Under the pieces are notes generated by a model. The model had not been told where the DNA came from and ran no database searches. It worked only from the letters and a program-made list of their open reading frames with translations. Source: Rhizobium sp. CC-YZS058 (GTDB taxonomy: Bacteria > Pseudomonadota > Alphaproteobacteria > Rhizobiales > Rhizobiaceae). Taken from it: DNA of 64,000 nucleotides. This document shows, in pieces, positions 11,175-19,847 of the stretch. The position numbers and the translations under genes are program-made. The DNA is taken from positions 2,568,001 to 2,632,000 of the forward strand of contig NZ_JAYESJ010000001.1 of the NCBI RefSeq assembly GCF_034720595.1. Reading direction: 5' to 3'. Within the stretch, counting starts at the first letter, position 1. Each line of letters opens with the position of its first letter.

Positions 11175-12566
11175 TCAGGAGGCCGCCGGCAGAACCAGCC
11201 GCGCCTTCAGGCCGCCGAGCCCGCCGCGGGTCAGGCCCAGCGTGCCGTGATATTCCCCGGCGATCTCGCGCACGATCGACAGTCCGAGCCCGGTTCCGGG
11301 CTTGCTCTCGTCCAGGCGCCGCCCGCGCTTGATCGCAACCGCGATCTGGTCCGGCTCGAGGCCCGGACCGTCGTCCTCGACATCGATGATGATCCAGTGC
11401 CGCCGCCCGGGATCGCGCCCCGTCACCTCCTCGCTGGCGAGCTCGGCCGTCAGCCGCACCTCGCCCGTCGCATAGCGCGCGGCATTGTCGAGCAGGTTGC
11501 CGACGGTTTCCTCCACATCCTGCTGTTCCATGGCCAGCACCAGCCCGGGCGGCGTGATGGTCAGCACGAAGGCCTTGTCGGCATGCAGCCGTCGCATCAC
11601 CCGCACCAGCCGCTCCAGCACCGCTTCCACCTCGGTGCGCGCGAGCACGGATTCGCGCTGCGCGGCGATCCGGGCGCGGTTGAGATAGGACTGGACCTGC
11701 ATCTGCATCGCATCCGCCTGGTTGCGCACCAGCTCGCCATGCGGCGCCTCCAGCACGCGCGCCTCGTTGATCAGCACGGCCAGCGGGGTTTTCAGCGAAT
11801 GGGCGAGATTGCCGACCTGCATGCGCGCCCGCTCGATGATGCGGCGGTTGCTCTCGATCAGCGCATTCACCTCGCTGGCCAAAGGCTGGATCTCGCGGGG
11901 AAATTCGCCGTCCAGCCGCTCGCTCTCCCCGGCGCGGATCTTCTCCAGCGAGCGCCGCGCCTGGTCGAGCGGCCGCAGGCCGAAGAGGATCGCCAGCGCA
12001 TTCATCCCAAGCCCGCCAAAGCCGAAGATGGCCAGCGAGACGTAGAGATTGCGGTTGAAGTCGTTGAGGTCCGATTCGAGAACGTCGCGATTGCCCGCCA
12101 CGCGGAAGCGCGCCGTATGGCCCTGGATATCCAGCACCACCTCGGTCTCTGCCACCTCCACCTCGTTGCCGAAGGAATCGCGCGTCGTGTAGAAGCGCTC
12201 GTAGCGAATGTCGAAGGGCACCTCGTCGACGCTCACGATCGGCAGCTTGCCGGAGCCAAGCGAGGTGGAAACCAGCGGCGGCGTGTTGAATTCGCCGATC
12301 GGCTCGACGATCCAGTACCAGCCGGTCTGCGGCTGCGAGAAGCGCAGGTCGCCCAGTTGCGGGCTGCCGGCGAGCACCTCCTTGTCGTTGACCGAGATCG
12401 AGTTGATGACGTTGTAGAGCTGCGCGCGCAACAGATCCTGGAAGCCGCGCTCCGACCCCTGGCGATAAAGCGTCGAAATCACCACGCCGATCACGACCAG
12501 TGCGGCCACCGCCCAGATCGTCGAGACGAGCAGCACGCGGGCCGTGAGCGACTGGAGCCGCAGCAT
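11175..12566 (-). CDS. feuQ: Sensor histidine kinase FeuQ
   Basis: FeuQ is the sensor of the FeuPQ system, first linked to iron uptake in Rhizobium leguminosarum and later to osmotic control of cyclic glucan export in Sinorhizobium meliloti. The 463-residue protein has membrane segments near 13-35 and 175-195 flanking a PhoQ-like periplasmic sensor, a HAMP region, the H box NLAHSLKTPLAVL (about residue 255), an N box (NLLDNAARYA), G1 (DDGPGLEP) and G2 (GTGLGLSIV). It follows feuP by about 30 bases and lies upstream of cycHJKL, the arrangement reported for R. leguminosarum. Confidence 0.88.
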   Translation of the reverse strand: MLRLQSLTARVLLVSTIWAVAALVVIGVVISTLYRQGSERGFQDLLRAQLYNVINSISVNDKEVLAGSPQLGDLRFSQPQTGWYWIVEPIGEFNTPPLVSTSLGSGKLPIVSVDEVPFDIRYERFYTTRDSFGNEVEVAETEVVLDIQGHTARFRVAGNRDVLESDLNDFNRNLYVSLAIFGFGGLGMNALAILFGLRPLDQARRSLEKIRAGESERLDGEFPREIQPLASEVNALIESNRRIIERARMQVGNLAHSLKTPLAVLINEARVLEAPHGELVRNQADAMQMQVQSYLNRARIAAQRESVLARTEVEAVLERLVRVMRRLHADKAFVLTITPPGLVLAMEQQDVEETVGNLLDNAARYATGEVRLTAELASEEVTGRDPGRRHWIIIDVEDDGPGLEPDQIAVAIKRGRRLDESKPGTGLGLSIVREIAGEYHGTLGLTRGGLGGLKARLVLPAAS

Positions 12567-12596
12567 GGTCCTATCGCCCTCCCCGGTCGCGTTGGC

Positions 12597-13283
12597 TCAA
12601 GGCTTGGCGTCCTTGTCGACCAGACCCGGCGCCTGCATGCGGTAGCCGAGCCCGCGCACCGTCTCGATCAGGTCGTTGCCGATCTTCTTGCGCAGCCGGC
12701 CGACGAACACCTCGATCGTGTTGGAATCCCGGTCGAAATCCTGGTCGTACATATGCTCGACCAGCTCGGTGCGCGACACCACCTGCCCCATGTGATGCAT
12801 GAGATAGGAAAGCAGCCGGAACTCGTGCGAGGTCAGCTTCAGCGCCACGCCGTTGACGGTGGCCTTCGAGCCCTTGGTGTCCAGCCGCACCGGGCCGCAG
12901 ACGATTTCCGAGGTCGCGTGGCCGGCGGCGCGGCGGATCAGCGCGCGGATGCGCGCCAGCACCTCTTCCACATGGAAGGGCTTGGTCACGTAATCGTCGG
13001 CGCCCGCATCGATGCCGGCCACCTTGTCGCTCCAGCGGTCGCGGGCCGTCAGGATCAGCACCGGCATGCGCCGCTCGGCGGCCCGCCATTTTTCCAGCAC
13101 CGTGATGCCGTCCATCTCGGGAAGGCCGATGTCGAGGATGATCGCGTCATAGGGCTCGGATTCGCCGAGATAGTGCCCTTCCTCGCCGTCGAAGGCCTGG
13201 TCGACGACATAGCCGGCCTCTTTCAGCGTGTCCGCCAGCTGCCGGTTCAGGTTGACGTCGTCTTCGACCACCAGAATGCGCAT
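12597..13283 (-). CDS. feuP: Response regulator FeuP
   Basis: A 228-residue OmpR/PhoP-type regulator: receiver with MRILVVEDD, phospho-acceptor in ILDIGLPEMDG (about residue 51) and KPFHVEEVLARI, then a winged helix ending in VRGLGYRMQAP. Starting at MRILVVEDD matches the family; a 15-residue extension upstream looks non-coding. Together with feuQ and the small feuN gene upstream it forms the feuNPQ set known from Sinorhizobium meliloti, where FeuP activates export of cyclic beta-glucans. Confidence 0.88.
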   Translation of the reverse strand: MRILVVEDDVNLNRQLADTLKEAGYVVDQAFDGEEGHYLGESEPYDAIILDIGLPEMDGITVLEKWRAAERRMPVLILTARDRWSDKVAGIDAGADDYVTKPFHVEEVLARIRALIRRAAGHATSEIVCGPVRLDTKGSKATVNGVALKLTSHEFRLLSYLMHHMGQVVSRTELVEHMYDQDFDRDSNTIEVFVGRLRKKIGNDLIETVRGLGYRMQAPGLVDKDAKP

Positions 13284-13414
13284 GGATGCCGTTTCACCTT
13301 CCGCTGGCCGGCCCTTGCGGGGCAGCACGTGTTCCTAAAGCCTGTAGAGACGAAGCGTCATCGCTCCGTCGTCCGACAATGCGACGAAACGAGGCGCAAG
13401 AGCAATCCCGCTCG

Positions 13415-13430
13415 CCCGGCGTTTGCCGGG
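13415..13430 (-). other. Short hairpin between feuN and feuP
   Basis: CCCGGC-AAAC-GCCGGG on the minus strand, a perfect 6-bp stem with a 4-base loop, 39 bases after the feuN stop in the 185-base gap before feuP. No T run follows, so it may be an attenuator or an RNA-stabilising hairpin that sets the ratio of FeuN to FeuPQ rather than a true terminator. Confidence 0.35.
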
Positions 13431-13468
13431 GGTTGCCGACCCCTCTTCGCCCGGCCCATGTGAACCGC

Positions 13469-13720
13469 CTACATCGGCACCCGCACCGTCATCTTCTTCG
13501 GCCGCCCGCCATTGCCCGGAATGAGCACGGTGATGACGCATTCGCCGTCGCCCGTCGGCTGCACGGACAGCAGCTCGCCGCCTGTTTCGCTCACCACCTG
13601 CTGCGCCGCCATGCCGCAATCGTCGCTGACGCGGAGCACACGGTCCGTGCCGTCCACGCTCGACGGCGCGGCGCCCATCAGGCCGGCGGCAAGCGTTGTG
13701 ACAAGGAGAGGTGAGGACAT
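13469..13720 (-). CDS. feuN: Small periplasmic protein FeuN, modulator of FeuQ
   Basis: An 83-residue protein with a signal peptide (hydrophobic stretch around LLVTTLAAGLMGAA) and a compact C-terminal domain with two cysteines (DDCGMAAQ and GECVITVLIPG) that look like a PepSY-type fold and could form a disulfide. In Sinorhizobium meliloti FeuN is an essential small periplasmic protein encoded beside feuPQ that restrains FeuQ signalling; length, export signal and position here agree with that. It is upstream of feuP on the same strand with 185 bases between. Assignment rests on context, size and secretion signal, not on an alignment. Confidence 0.75.
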   Translation of the reverse strand: MSSPLLVTTLAAGLMGAAPSSVDGTDRVLRVSDDCGMAAQQVVSETGGELLSVQPTGDGECVITVLIPGNGGRPKKMTVRVPM

Positions 13721-13770
13721 GACGACACTCTTGGCTTCCGGCCGGCATCCGCCGCGTGTGGCCGAACTTG

Positions 13771-13800
13771 TAGATGAACCCGTCTGAATGGCAAATGAAC
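13771..13800 (-). promoter_or_regulatory. Triple phased TTCA repeat upstream of feuN (candidate OmpR-family operator)
   Basis: Read on the minus strand: GTTCATTTGCC ATTCAGACGG GTTCATCTAC. TTCA recurs three times with starts 11 and 10 bases apart, one helical turn each, which is the geometry of tandem OmpR/PhoB-family binding sites. It lies 55-80 bases before the feuN ATG, between the end of the GTA cluster and the feuNPQ genes. That FeuP itself binds here is inference. Confidence 0.4.
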
Positions 13801-13923
13801 GTCTGCTTAAAAGGACCATGCGCCCCAGTGTGGGTGATTTGCACGCCGCACGCAACGCGGAGCCGCGCCGCGATTGCCTCACCCTTATGTGTCCAGACGT
13901 GCTGCAAGAGTGGAGGAATCGCG

Positions 13924-16900
13924 TCACACCGGCAGCGTGGCCGAAGCCGGCAGGCCAAGCGCCACGATCCGCCCGCGCTGGCGGACGCGAAGGCCGAGCG
14001 TCGTCTGGCGCGCTCCGAAATCGGCCATCTCCTGCGCCGCAGGATAGAGAAATCGCGGCACGGACAGGTCGATCCGGCGAAGCACGGCGCCGGTGCCGGA
14101 GAGGATCTCGAGCCGATAGCCCTCCTCCGCCTCGTCCAGCGGCACCTCCCCATCCGCCCAATCGTCGCCGTCCTGGCGCGTGCAGCGGATCCAGCGGAGC
14201 GCGATCGACTGGTCGGACAGCCGCTCCGCCTGGAGGTGCACCGGGGCAAACGGCGTCTGCGCCCGCCGGCCGCCGGCAAAGCGCTGCACCGCCGGCGGCG
14301 CTGCCGCCGTGCCCCTCGCCTCGGCAATCCAGTTGAGCGGCCGCCCGGCCTCCGCCGCAGTCAGCCCCAGGCTCTTGACCGCCTGGTTCAGCAGCACGAC
14401 TGCGGCCCCGCCCGCCGCCCCGGCTGCCATCGCATCCGTGGTGCCCGCGAGACCGCGCAGCAGGGTCGACAGCCGCCAGCGGCCCGCGGCGATCTCCTCC
14501 GCCTCCGCAAAGCCGATGATCTCATAGGCTCCGTTCTGTGCCAGAATTGCCATCCGGTTCGCGCCGTTCAATACGGCAAGACGCGGCGCTGCGGCGAGCG
14601 CGCCGGCGTAAAGGTCGACCGTCAGGGTCTGGGACCGATCGAAGCGGCCGGTCACACCGGGGCCCAGCGCTGCGGCAAGCGCGCCCATCGTCGCCGGCCG
14701 GTCGAGGCCGAGGCGCGACTGATAGCCCTCCGTGAGGGAGGAGGCCGACAGCACCATGGCCCGCCACGGCCGGGCAAAGGCCGCCGCCCGCGCAAAGTCG
14801 GTCGCCGCGCCCTCCTTGTAGGCCGGCAGGTCCATCAGCCTCAGAACCGGGTCGAAGCCGGCGGAGGGCTTGCGGCTCTCGTCGCCCGGCAGCCGCCGCG
14901 GCTTCAGGCGTCCCGAACCGCCGCGCACCAACGCCCGCGCCTCCACCCGCCGCGTGGCCCCCTCCTCGATCCGCTCGATCAGGTATCGCCCGGCCGGTCC
15001 CTGCAGCGGCCCGCCTTCCAGCGTCACCACATCGCCCGGCATCAGCGCGATCTGGCCCGGCGGCAGGGCAAAACGCAGGCGCTCGCGGCCGGCCTGGTGG
15101 TCGCGCAGCACCGCCGCCACCGCGTCCAGCGCGGCCGTCTCGTGCAGGGCGCCGGCGATCGAAAGCCGCAGCATCCGATCGTTTGCGGGGCTCGCCCGGT
15201 GCGACCGCGCGGTCGCGCGTTCGTAGTTCGCCTCGGGGTCCAGATGGTCGAGCACCGCCTCGCTGGCAAAGTCGCTCTCATGGCCGCGCTCGCACTCGAA
15301 ATGCGCCGCGCCATCCTCGTCCGCCAGAACCTGGAGCGCGACCGGCGGGGCGGCGTTCTGCAGTCGCGAGGAGAAGACCAGCCGCTCGCCCTGTTCCGTC
15401 TGGTCGATGGCAAGCGCCTGCAGAAGTGGCTCGAGAACGTCGCGCGCCGCCGCCACCTCGCTCTGCACGAAACCGCCAAGATCGCCGCAGACCAGAGCCG
15501 TATCGACATCCGCGACACCATGGTCCTCCAGCACGGCGGCGATCGTATCGGCCACGCTCGCCGTTCCCAGCCGCCCGTTCAGCCAGTGGCCGGTCGTCCA
15601 GTTGGCGCTGTCGGCAAACAGGGTGCCGTCGCCCGGAAAGGCCGGCACCGGCCGGGCGTCCCAGGTCCAGACGAAAAGGTGATCCGCCTCGACCCCGCTC
15701 GCCCCCGCATCCGCCCGCCAGACGTCGTGCTGCGCCTCCAGCACGCGGCGCTGCAGCGCATCGGCCCGCCCGCCGCGTGAGAAATAGGGCGCGAAACTCT
15801 CCGACGATTTCGGGTCGAGAAACACATTCGGCTGGTTGCCGCCCTTGTCGATCGCCGGACAGCCGATCTCCGTCAGCCAGATCGGCTTGGCGCGCGGCTG
15901 GAAGGCGGTCGGCTGAGCTTTCTCCACCCCGCCCACCCTTTCATAGTGCCGGTTCGTCCACCAGCCGGCCAGATCCTTGTAGCGGAACACCCAGGGCTTG
16001 CCCGCCTGCCCGTCGGTGATCGGCGTACGCGTGCGGGCCGCGCGTGCCGCCTCGCTCGCATAGAACCAGTCATAGCCCTCGCCCGCCATCATCATGGCGC
16101 GGAAGCCAGCCTTGTCCTCCGGCGTGCGCATTCCGTCCGGGTTGCCGGAATTCAGATCCTCGTCCCGCCAGTCGGACACCGGCATGTAGCTGTCGATACC
16201 GATCGCATCGATGGCGCTTGCCGCCCAGAGCGGATCGAGATGGAAGAGCACATCGCCCGTACCGTCCTGCGGCTGATAGCCGAAATATTCGGTCCAGTCG
16301 GCGCCATAGGTCAGTTTCGTGCCGGGGCCGAGCAGCGCCCGCACATCATTCGCCAGATCGATCAGCGCCGAGACGAAGGGGAAGCGTCCCTGCTCGTCGC
16401 GCAAGGTCGTCAGGCCCCGCAGTTCCGAACCCAGGATGAACCCCTCCACCCCGCCGGCGAGCCTGGCAAGCTGGGCATGATGCAGCACGAAGCGCCGGTA
16501 GCCCTCGTCGCCGGCATGCGAGATGATGCGCCCTCCGTCGACCTCGAAATCGGAGGCCTTGGCCTGCCCGCAGAAGGCGGCAATCTCCGTGCGTGCCGCT
16601 GCCGTCTTGTCGGAGGTGCCCGGACGCCCCGGCGCCTTGACGCCGGTGATCCGCCCGCGCCAGGGAAAGGCCGCCTGCCGCTGGCCGCCATAGGGATCGG
16701 GCAGGCTGTTGTCGGGCGGCACGTCCATCATCAGGAACGGGTAGAGAAACACCTGCAGCCCGCGCGCCTTGAGATCGGCGATCGCCGCCAGCACGCTGTC
16801 GTCGGACGGCGTGCCGCCATAAGCGGGGTTGCCGTCGATCCGGCTGACGAGGTGCGCCGTGCCGCGGTCCATGCCGCTCACCGACCAGGCCTTGCTTTCG

Positions 16901-17781
16901 CCCGGTCGGCTGCGCGTTTCCACCCCCGGCCGCAGCCGGCAGGAGCCGGCGCGCAGGTCGGTCCCGAACCAGGAGACGACCAGCGCCACCCGCTCCAGGT
17001 TCGGGCACAGCGCCTGCAGTTCGTCGAGTGCCGCCTGCCAGTCGGTCTCGGCGTGGAAGATGTTGCGGTTGATCAACCGCTTCTCTCCCGCCCCGGTCTT
17101 CTCGCTCACGACCTGCGGATCATAGCCATGTTCGCTGGCGCCGGGGATCAGCGTCACCGCCCTGATCAGCCTCTCCAGCCGCCCCACCGGGCGGATCGCC
17201 TCGAACTGGATCACCGGAATACGGTTGCCATAGGGGCCGAGCGGCAGGCGCTCGAACACGGCATAGGCAAGGCCGCGATAGGCCGGCGCCCTGCCGGCCC
17301 CCTGCTTGGCTTCGATCAGCGGATCGGGCGCCTGGCCTTCGCCGCCGATGTGGAGCCGCATCTCCACCGTGGTCAGATCGAGCTCCCGCCCATCCGCCCA
17401 GACCCGCCGTACCCCGGCGATCGGCCCTTCGCAGATACCGATGGCCAGATTGGCGGCATAGCGGAAGGTTTCGACACGCGGCCCGCTCGCCTTGCCGCCC
17501 TGGCGCTCGTCCTGCACGCTCTCCTCGAAGCGGGTGGCCCAGATCAGCGTGCCGCCGATCCGCATCGTGCCATACAGTCTCGTGATCGCCGTGCCCTCCT
17601 CGGCACCGGGAATCCGCGCGCCGATCAGCGGGCTGCCGGCCGTGCCCGGCCGATCGGTCAGGAGGGCGCGGTCGATCGCCGCCCCCGCCAGCGCCCCGGC
17701 CGCCCGGCCGAGGATCGTACCGACAGGGCCGAACACGCTGCCGAGCGCGGCACCGGCCGCCTGCAGAACGATGGTCGCCAT
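13924..17781 (-). CDS. GTA gp15-like tail tip/host specificity protein with TIM-barrel-like domain
   Basis: A 1285-residue megaprotein matching the last gene of the Rhodobacter GTA structural cluster, which forms the tail-tip hub that contacts the cell surface. The N-terminus is glycine/alanine-rich and hydrophobic (GAALGSVFGPVGTILGRAAG), typical of these proteins. Residues roughly 240-740 hold the glycoside-hydrolase-like barrel (YGADWTEYFGYQ, DSYMPVSDWRDED, WLTEIGCPAIDKG), and the remainder is the phage tail/fibronectin-like region ending in ILSGTGAVLRRIDL. It follows gp14 by 18 bases. It is intact and of normal length, which argues against simple decay of the cluster. Confidence 0.92.
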   Translation of the reverse strand: MATIVLQAAGAALGSVFGPVGTILGRAAGALAGAAIDRALLTDRPGTAGSPLIGARIPGAEEGTAITRLYGTMRIGGTLIWATRFEESVQDERQGGKASGPRVETFRYAANLAIGICEGPIAGVRRVWADGRELDLTTVEMRLHIGGEGQAPDPLIEAKQGAGRAPAYRGLAYAVFERLPLGPYGNRIPVIQFEAIRPVGRLERLIRAVTLIPGASEHGYDPQVVSEKTGAGEKRLINRNIFHAETDWQAALDELQALCPNLERVALVVSWFGTDLRAGSCRLRPGVETRSRPGESKAWSVSGMDRGTAHLVSRIDGNPAYGGTPSDDSVLAAIADLKARGLQVFLYPFLMMDVPPDNSLPDPYGGQRQAAFPWRGRITGVKAPGRPGTSDKTAAARTEIAAFCGQAKASDFEVDGGRIISHAGDEGYRRFVLHHAQLARLAGGVEGFILGSELRGLTTLRDEQGRFPFVSALIDLANDVRALLGPGTKLTYGADWTEYFGYQPQDGTGDVLFHLDPLWAASAIDAIGIDSYMPVSDWRDEDLNSGNPDGMRTPEDKAGFRAMMMAGEGYDWFYASEAARAARTRTPITDGQAGKPWVFRYKDLAGWWTNRHYERVGGVEKAQPTAFQPRAKPIWLTEIGCPAIDKGGNQPNVFLDPKSSESFAPYFSRGGRADALQRRVLEAQHDVWRADAGASGVEADHLFVWTWDARPVPAFPGDGTLFADSANWTTGHWLNGRLGTASVADTIAAVLEDHGVADVDTALVCGDLGGFVQSEVAAARDVLEPLLQALAIDQTEQGERLVFSSRLQNAAPPVALQVLADEDGAAHFECERGHESDFASEAVLDHLDPEANYERATARSHRASPANDRMLRLSIAGALHETAALDAVAAVLRDHQAGRERLRFALPPGQIALMPGDVVTLEGGPLQGPAGRYLIERIEEGATRRVEARALVRGGSGRLKPRRLPGDESRKPSAGFDPVLRLMDLPAYKEGAATDFARAAAFARPWRAMVLSASSLTEGYQSRLGLDRPATMGALAAALGPGVTGRFDRSQTLTVDLYAGALAAAPRLAVLNGANRMAILAQNGAYEIIGFAEAEEIAAGRWRLSTLLRGLAGTTDAMAAGAAGGAAVVLLNQAVKSLGLTAAEAGRPLNWIAEARGTAAAPPAVQRFAGGRRAQTPFAPVHLQAERLSDQSIALRWIRCTRQDGDDWADGEVPLDEAEEGYRLEILSGTGAVLRRIDLSVPRFLYPAAQEMADFGARQTTLGLRVRQRGRIVALGLPASATLPV

Positions 17782-17799
17782 CGCGAAACCCCCTTCTCG

Positions 17800-18243
17800 T
17801 CAGAGCATGGGAAAGGAAAAGGCGCGCACGATCCGCCGCCGCCAGGAGGGCACCAGCGCTGACTCCACCACGGCTGCCTGTTCATAGGCATGGATGAAGC
17901 GGCCTGCGCTTGAGAGAATGCCCGCATGCTTGGCCGGCATGTCAGTTCGCCAGGCAAAGAGCAGCAGGTCGCCCGGCTGCATCGCCTCTGCCGGATGGCC
18001 GGGCCCGAGCGCCCGCTCGGCCGCCGCGCGCAGCCGGTCCTCGCCGCTGCGCTCCGCCCAGTCCGGGCTGTAGGGCGGCGGCACCTCCGGTTCAGTGCCG
18101 TAAAGCTCGCGCCAGAGCCCGCGGATAAGCCCCAGGCAGTCGCAGCCAACCCCTTTGAGGCTCGCCTGATGGCGATAGGGCGTGCCGAGCCAGCCCCGCA
18201 CCGCCGCCACCACCCGCTCGGCCGTCTCGCGCCGGCCCCTCAT
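17800..18243 (-). CDS. NlpC/P60-family cell wall peptidase (GTA gp14)
   Basis: A 147-residue NlpC/P60 cysteine peptidase that opens peptidoglycan during DNA delivery by the tail tip. The catalytic cysteine is in GVGCDCLGLIRGLWREL (about residue 34) and the histidine in KHAGILSSAGRFIHA. The start MRGRRETAERVV begins right after the gp13 stop (TGAGATG), which fits the tight packing of this operon; an 18-residue longer frame is less likely. Confidence 0.9.
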   Translation of the reverse strand: MRGRRETAERVVAAVRGWLGTPYRHQASLKGVGCDCLGLIRGLWRELYGTEPEVPPPYSPDWAERSGEDRLRAAAERALGPGHPAEAMQPGDLLLFAWRTDMPAKHAGILSSAGRFIHAYEQAAVVESALVPSWRRRIVRAFSFPML

Positions 18244-18244
18244 C

Positions 18245-19126
18245 TCAGTCGAACAGCGGTCGCCCGTCATGCACCGTATCCTCGTCCGCATAGCCATAGG
18301 AAAAGTCGCTCCCCGGCAGGTGCGGGAAGCCGCGGAAATTCACCGCATTGCCGTAGCGCTCCCGGCAGGTGCGGAAGCTCTTGTCGCAGCCGAAGGTCGC
18401 CAGCAGCCGGTCGCCCACCTCCGGCATCACAGGCGGCGGCAGCCACAGAGTGAGCAGCCGCATGGTTCCCTCCCGCTGGTCGTCGTCGAGATCGGCCACG
18501 CAACCGGCCGCGCGCCCGCTCGTCACCCGCAGCGTGCCCGCGCGGTAAGCGCCCTCCGGCGCATCGAGCCCGCTCATCCTCAAGGCCGTCGGCCCGGCAA
18601 TTGCCACGATCGTTCCCGTCTCCTGGCGGCCGGCCAGCGAGAGCCCGCACCGCGGATCGCCGAACAGCGCATCGCAGCGCCGCCCATAGACGCGGCCATG
18701 CGGCTCGCCGAGCCGGTGGCTGAGCCCGCGCAGCTCGGCCTGGAACCGGGCGCCCGCGCGGCGCACCTCGCCAATCTCCTGCACGCGCAGCAACACCGCC
18801 TGTTCGGGTGCTGCCCAGTTGACGAGAAACACCTCGACGCGCGCCCCGTCATAGCGCCCGGCGATCACGTCGGCTTCCTGGATCGCCTCGCTTGAAAAGG
18901 CGCCTGCCACCTCGCCGGCATCGACCGCCAGCCCCAGCGCCGCCTCCGCCTCGCTGGCGCGAAAGCCGCTTGCCGCGCGGCAGAGCGTGCCGTCGACGGG
19001 CAGATCGCGGTCGTGCTCGGTAAAGCCGATCACCGTTCCATCGCGCCGCGTCACCCGCCAGCAGTGGCAGACGGTCGTCGCATCGCCGGCCAGATGCGCG
19101 GCAAGCGCTGCAGGCACTCGTCTCAT
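18245..19126 (-). CDS. DUF2163 tail protein (GTA gp13, distal tail/hub)
   Basis: A 293-residue protein of the DUF2163 family, equivalent to Rhodobacter GTA gp13, part of the baseplate hub with an iron-sulfur-like cysteine cluster. The C-terminal cysteines are visible (GRRCDALFGDPRCG, FGCDKSFRTCRERYGN) and would bind a metal centre, as in other tail hub proteins. The N-terminus (TVCHCWRVTRRDGTVIGFTEHD) is characteristic. It overlaps gp12 upstream by four bases (ATGA). Confidence 0.9.
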   Translation of the reverse strand: MRRVPAALAAHLAGDATTVCHCWRVTRRDGTVIGFTEHDRDLPVDGTLCRAASGFRASEAEAALGLAVDAGEVAGAFSSEAIQEADVIAGRYDGARVEVFLVNWAAPEQAVLLRVQEIGEVRRAGARFQAELRGLSHRLGEPHGRVYGRRCDALFGDPRCGLSLAGRQETGTIVAIAGPTALRMSGLDAPEGAYRAGTLRVTSGRAAGCVADLDDDQREGTMRLLTLWLPPPVMPEVGDRLLATFGCDKSFRTCRERYGNAVNFRGFPHLPGSDFSYGYADEDTVHDGRPLFD

Positions 19127-19764
19127 GGCTTGATCTCCACAAGCGGGATGGAGGGAATGCGCCCGGCGCGAAAGGCCGCGAGACCCACCTCGATCCGCTC
19201 CGTATCGAAGCGCACCGGCACGTCGAACTCGAAGCCCGCCGTCACCGCCGCGCCCGCCCCCGGCTTGAAGGCCGGCAGGAACTCGACCGCGCCCGCCACC
19301 GTATCCACGGTGTAACGCGCCGGCGGAACGAGGACGCCGTCCAGCGCCACGATCACCGTGCCCGCCGCCGGCTTGGCGATCTCCCGCTGGCTGGCGCCGC
19401 CGGCATCGGCATAGGTCTTGATCAGGGCAAAGCGCGTCTGGCTCCCCGTCGCGATCCCGAGCAGCTGGTCGCTCGGCTGCGGCGCCCGGCCCGGCGGGCC
19501 GGACCGGAAGTCGAGCGGATCGCGGAACCGAAACCCGTAGAGCGCGCCCGAACGCGCTTCGAAGAAGGCGAGCACGGCATAGAGATCGTCGAGCGATTTC
19601 AGTCCCGATCCCGCATCATAGCGCCGCCGCGCGTCCCGCCAGCGGCGGTTGCGCGCCTCCCGCCCGTTGGAAAGGTTGACGATCTCGGTGCGCCGCTCCG
19701 GCCCGCCGCTCGTTCCGAGCGAAAGCCGCAGCGGAAAGCGCACCTCGTGAAATCCTGCCGCCAT
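19123..19764 (-). CDS. DUF2460 distal tail protein (GTA gp12)
   Basis: A 213-residue protein of the DUF2460/TIGR02217 family, the distal tail ring between tube and hub. The family N-terminus FHEVRFPLRLS is present right after MAAG, followed by GGPERRTEIV and the motif RRWRDARRRYDAG. I start it at 19764; upstream there is a run of 12 G bases separated from the ATG by only two bases. An alternative ATG at 19851, overlapping the gp11 stop as ATGA, would add 29 residues read through the G run in frame. Which start is used matters because slippage in the G run would then either alter ribosome-site spacing or frameshift the protein. Confidence 0.88.
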   Translation of the reverse strand: MAAGFHEVRFPLRLSLGTSGGPERRTEIVNLSNGREARNRRWRDARRRYDAGSGLKSLDDLYAVLAFFEARSGALYGFRFRDPLDFRSGPPGRAPQPSDQLLGIATGSQTRFALIKTYADAGGASQREIAKPAAGTVIVALDGVLVPPARYTVDTVAGAVEFLPAFKPGAGAAVTAGFEFDVPVRFDTERIEVGLAAFRAGRIPSIPLVEIKP

Positions 19765-19766
19765 GG

Positions 19767-19778
19767 CCCCCCCCCCCC
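19767..19778 (-). repeat. 12-base homopolymeric G tract before gp12
   Basis: Twelve consecutive C on the plus strand (G on the coding strand), ending two bases before the gp12 ATG and immediately following GGAAAA. It acts as, or overlaps, the ribosome-binding site. Long G tracts mutate by slippage and are classic switches of expression; they are also prone to sequencing error. Confidence 0.9.
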
Positions 19779-19847
19779 TTTTCCGCGTCGATCCGCATTC
19801 TGCGCGCCGGTCGAAGCGCCAGCATCCACCGGCTCCCGCGATGCCCG

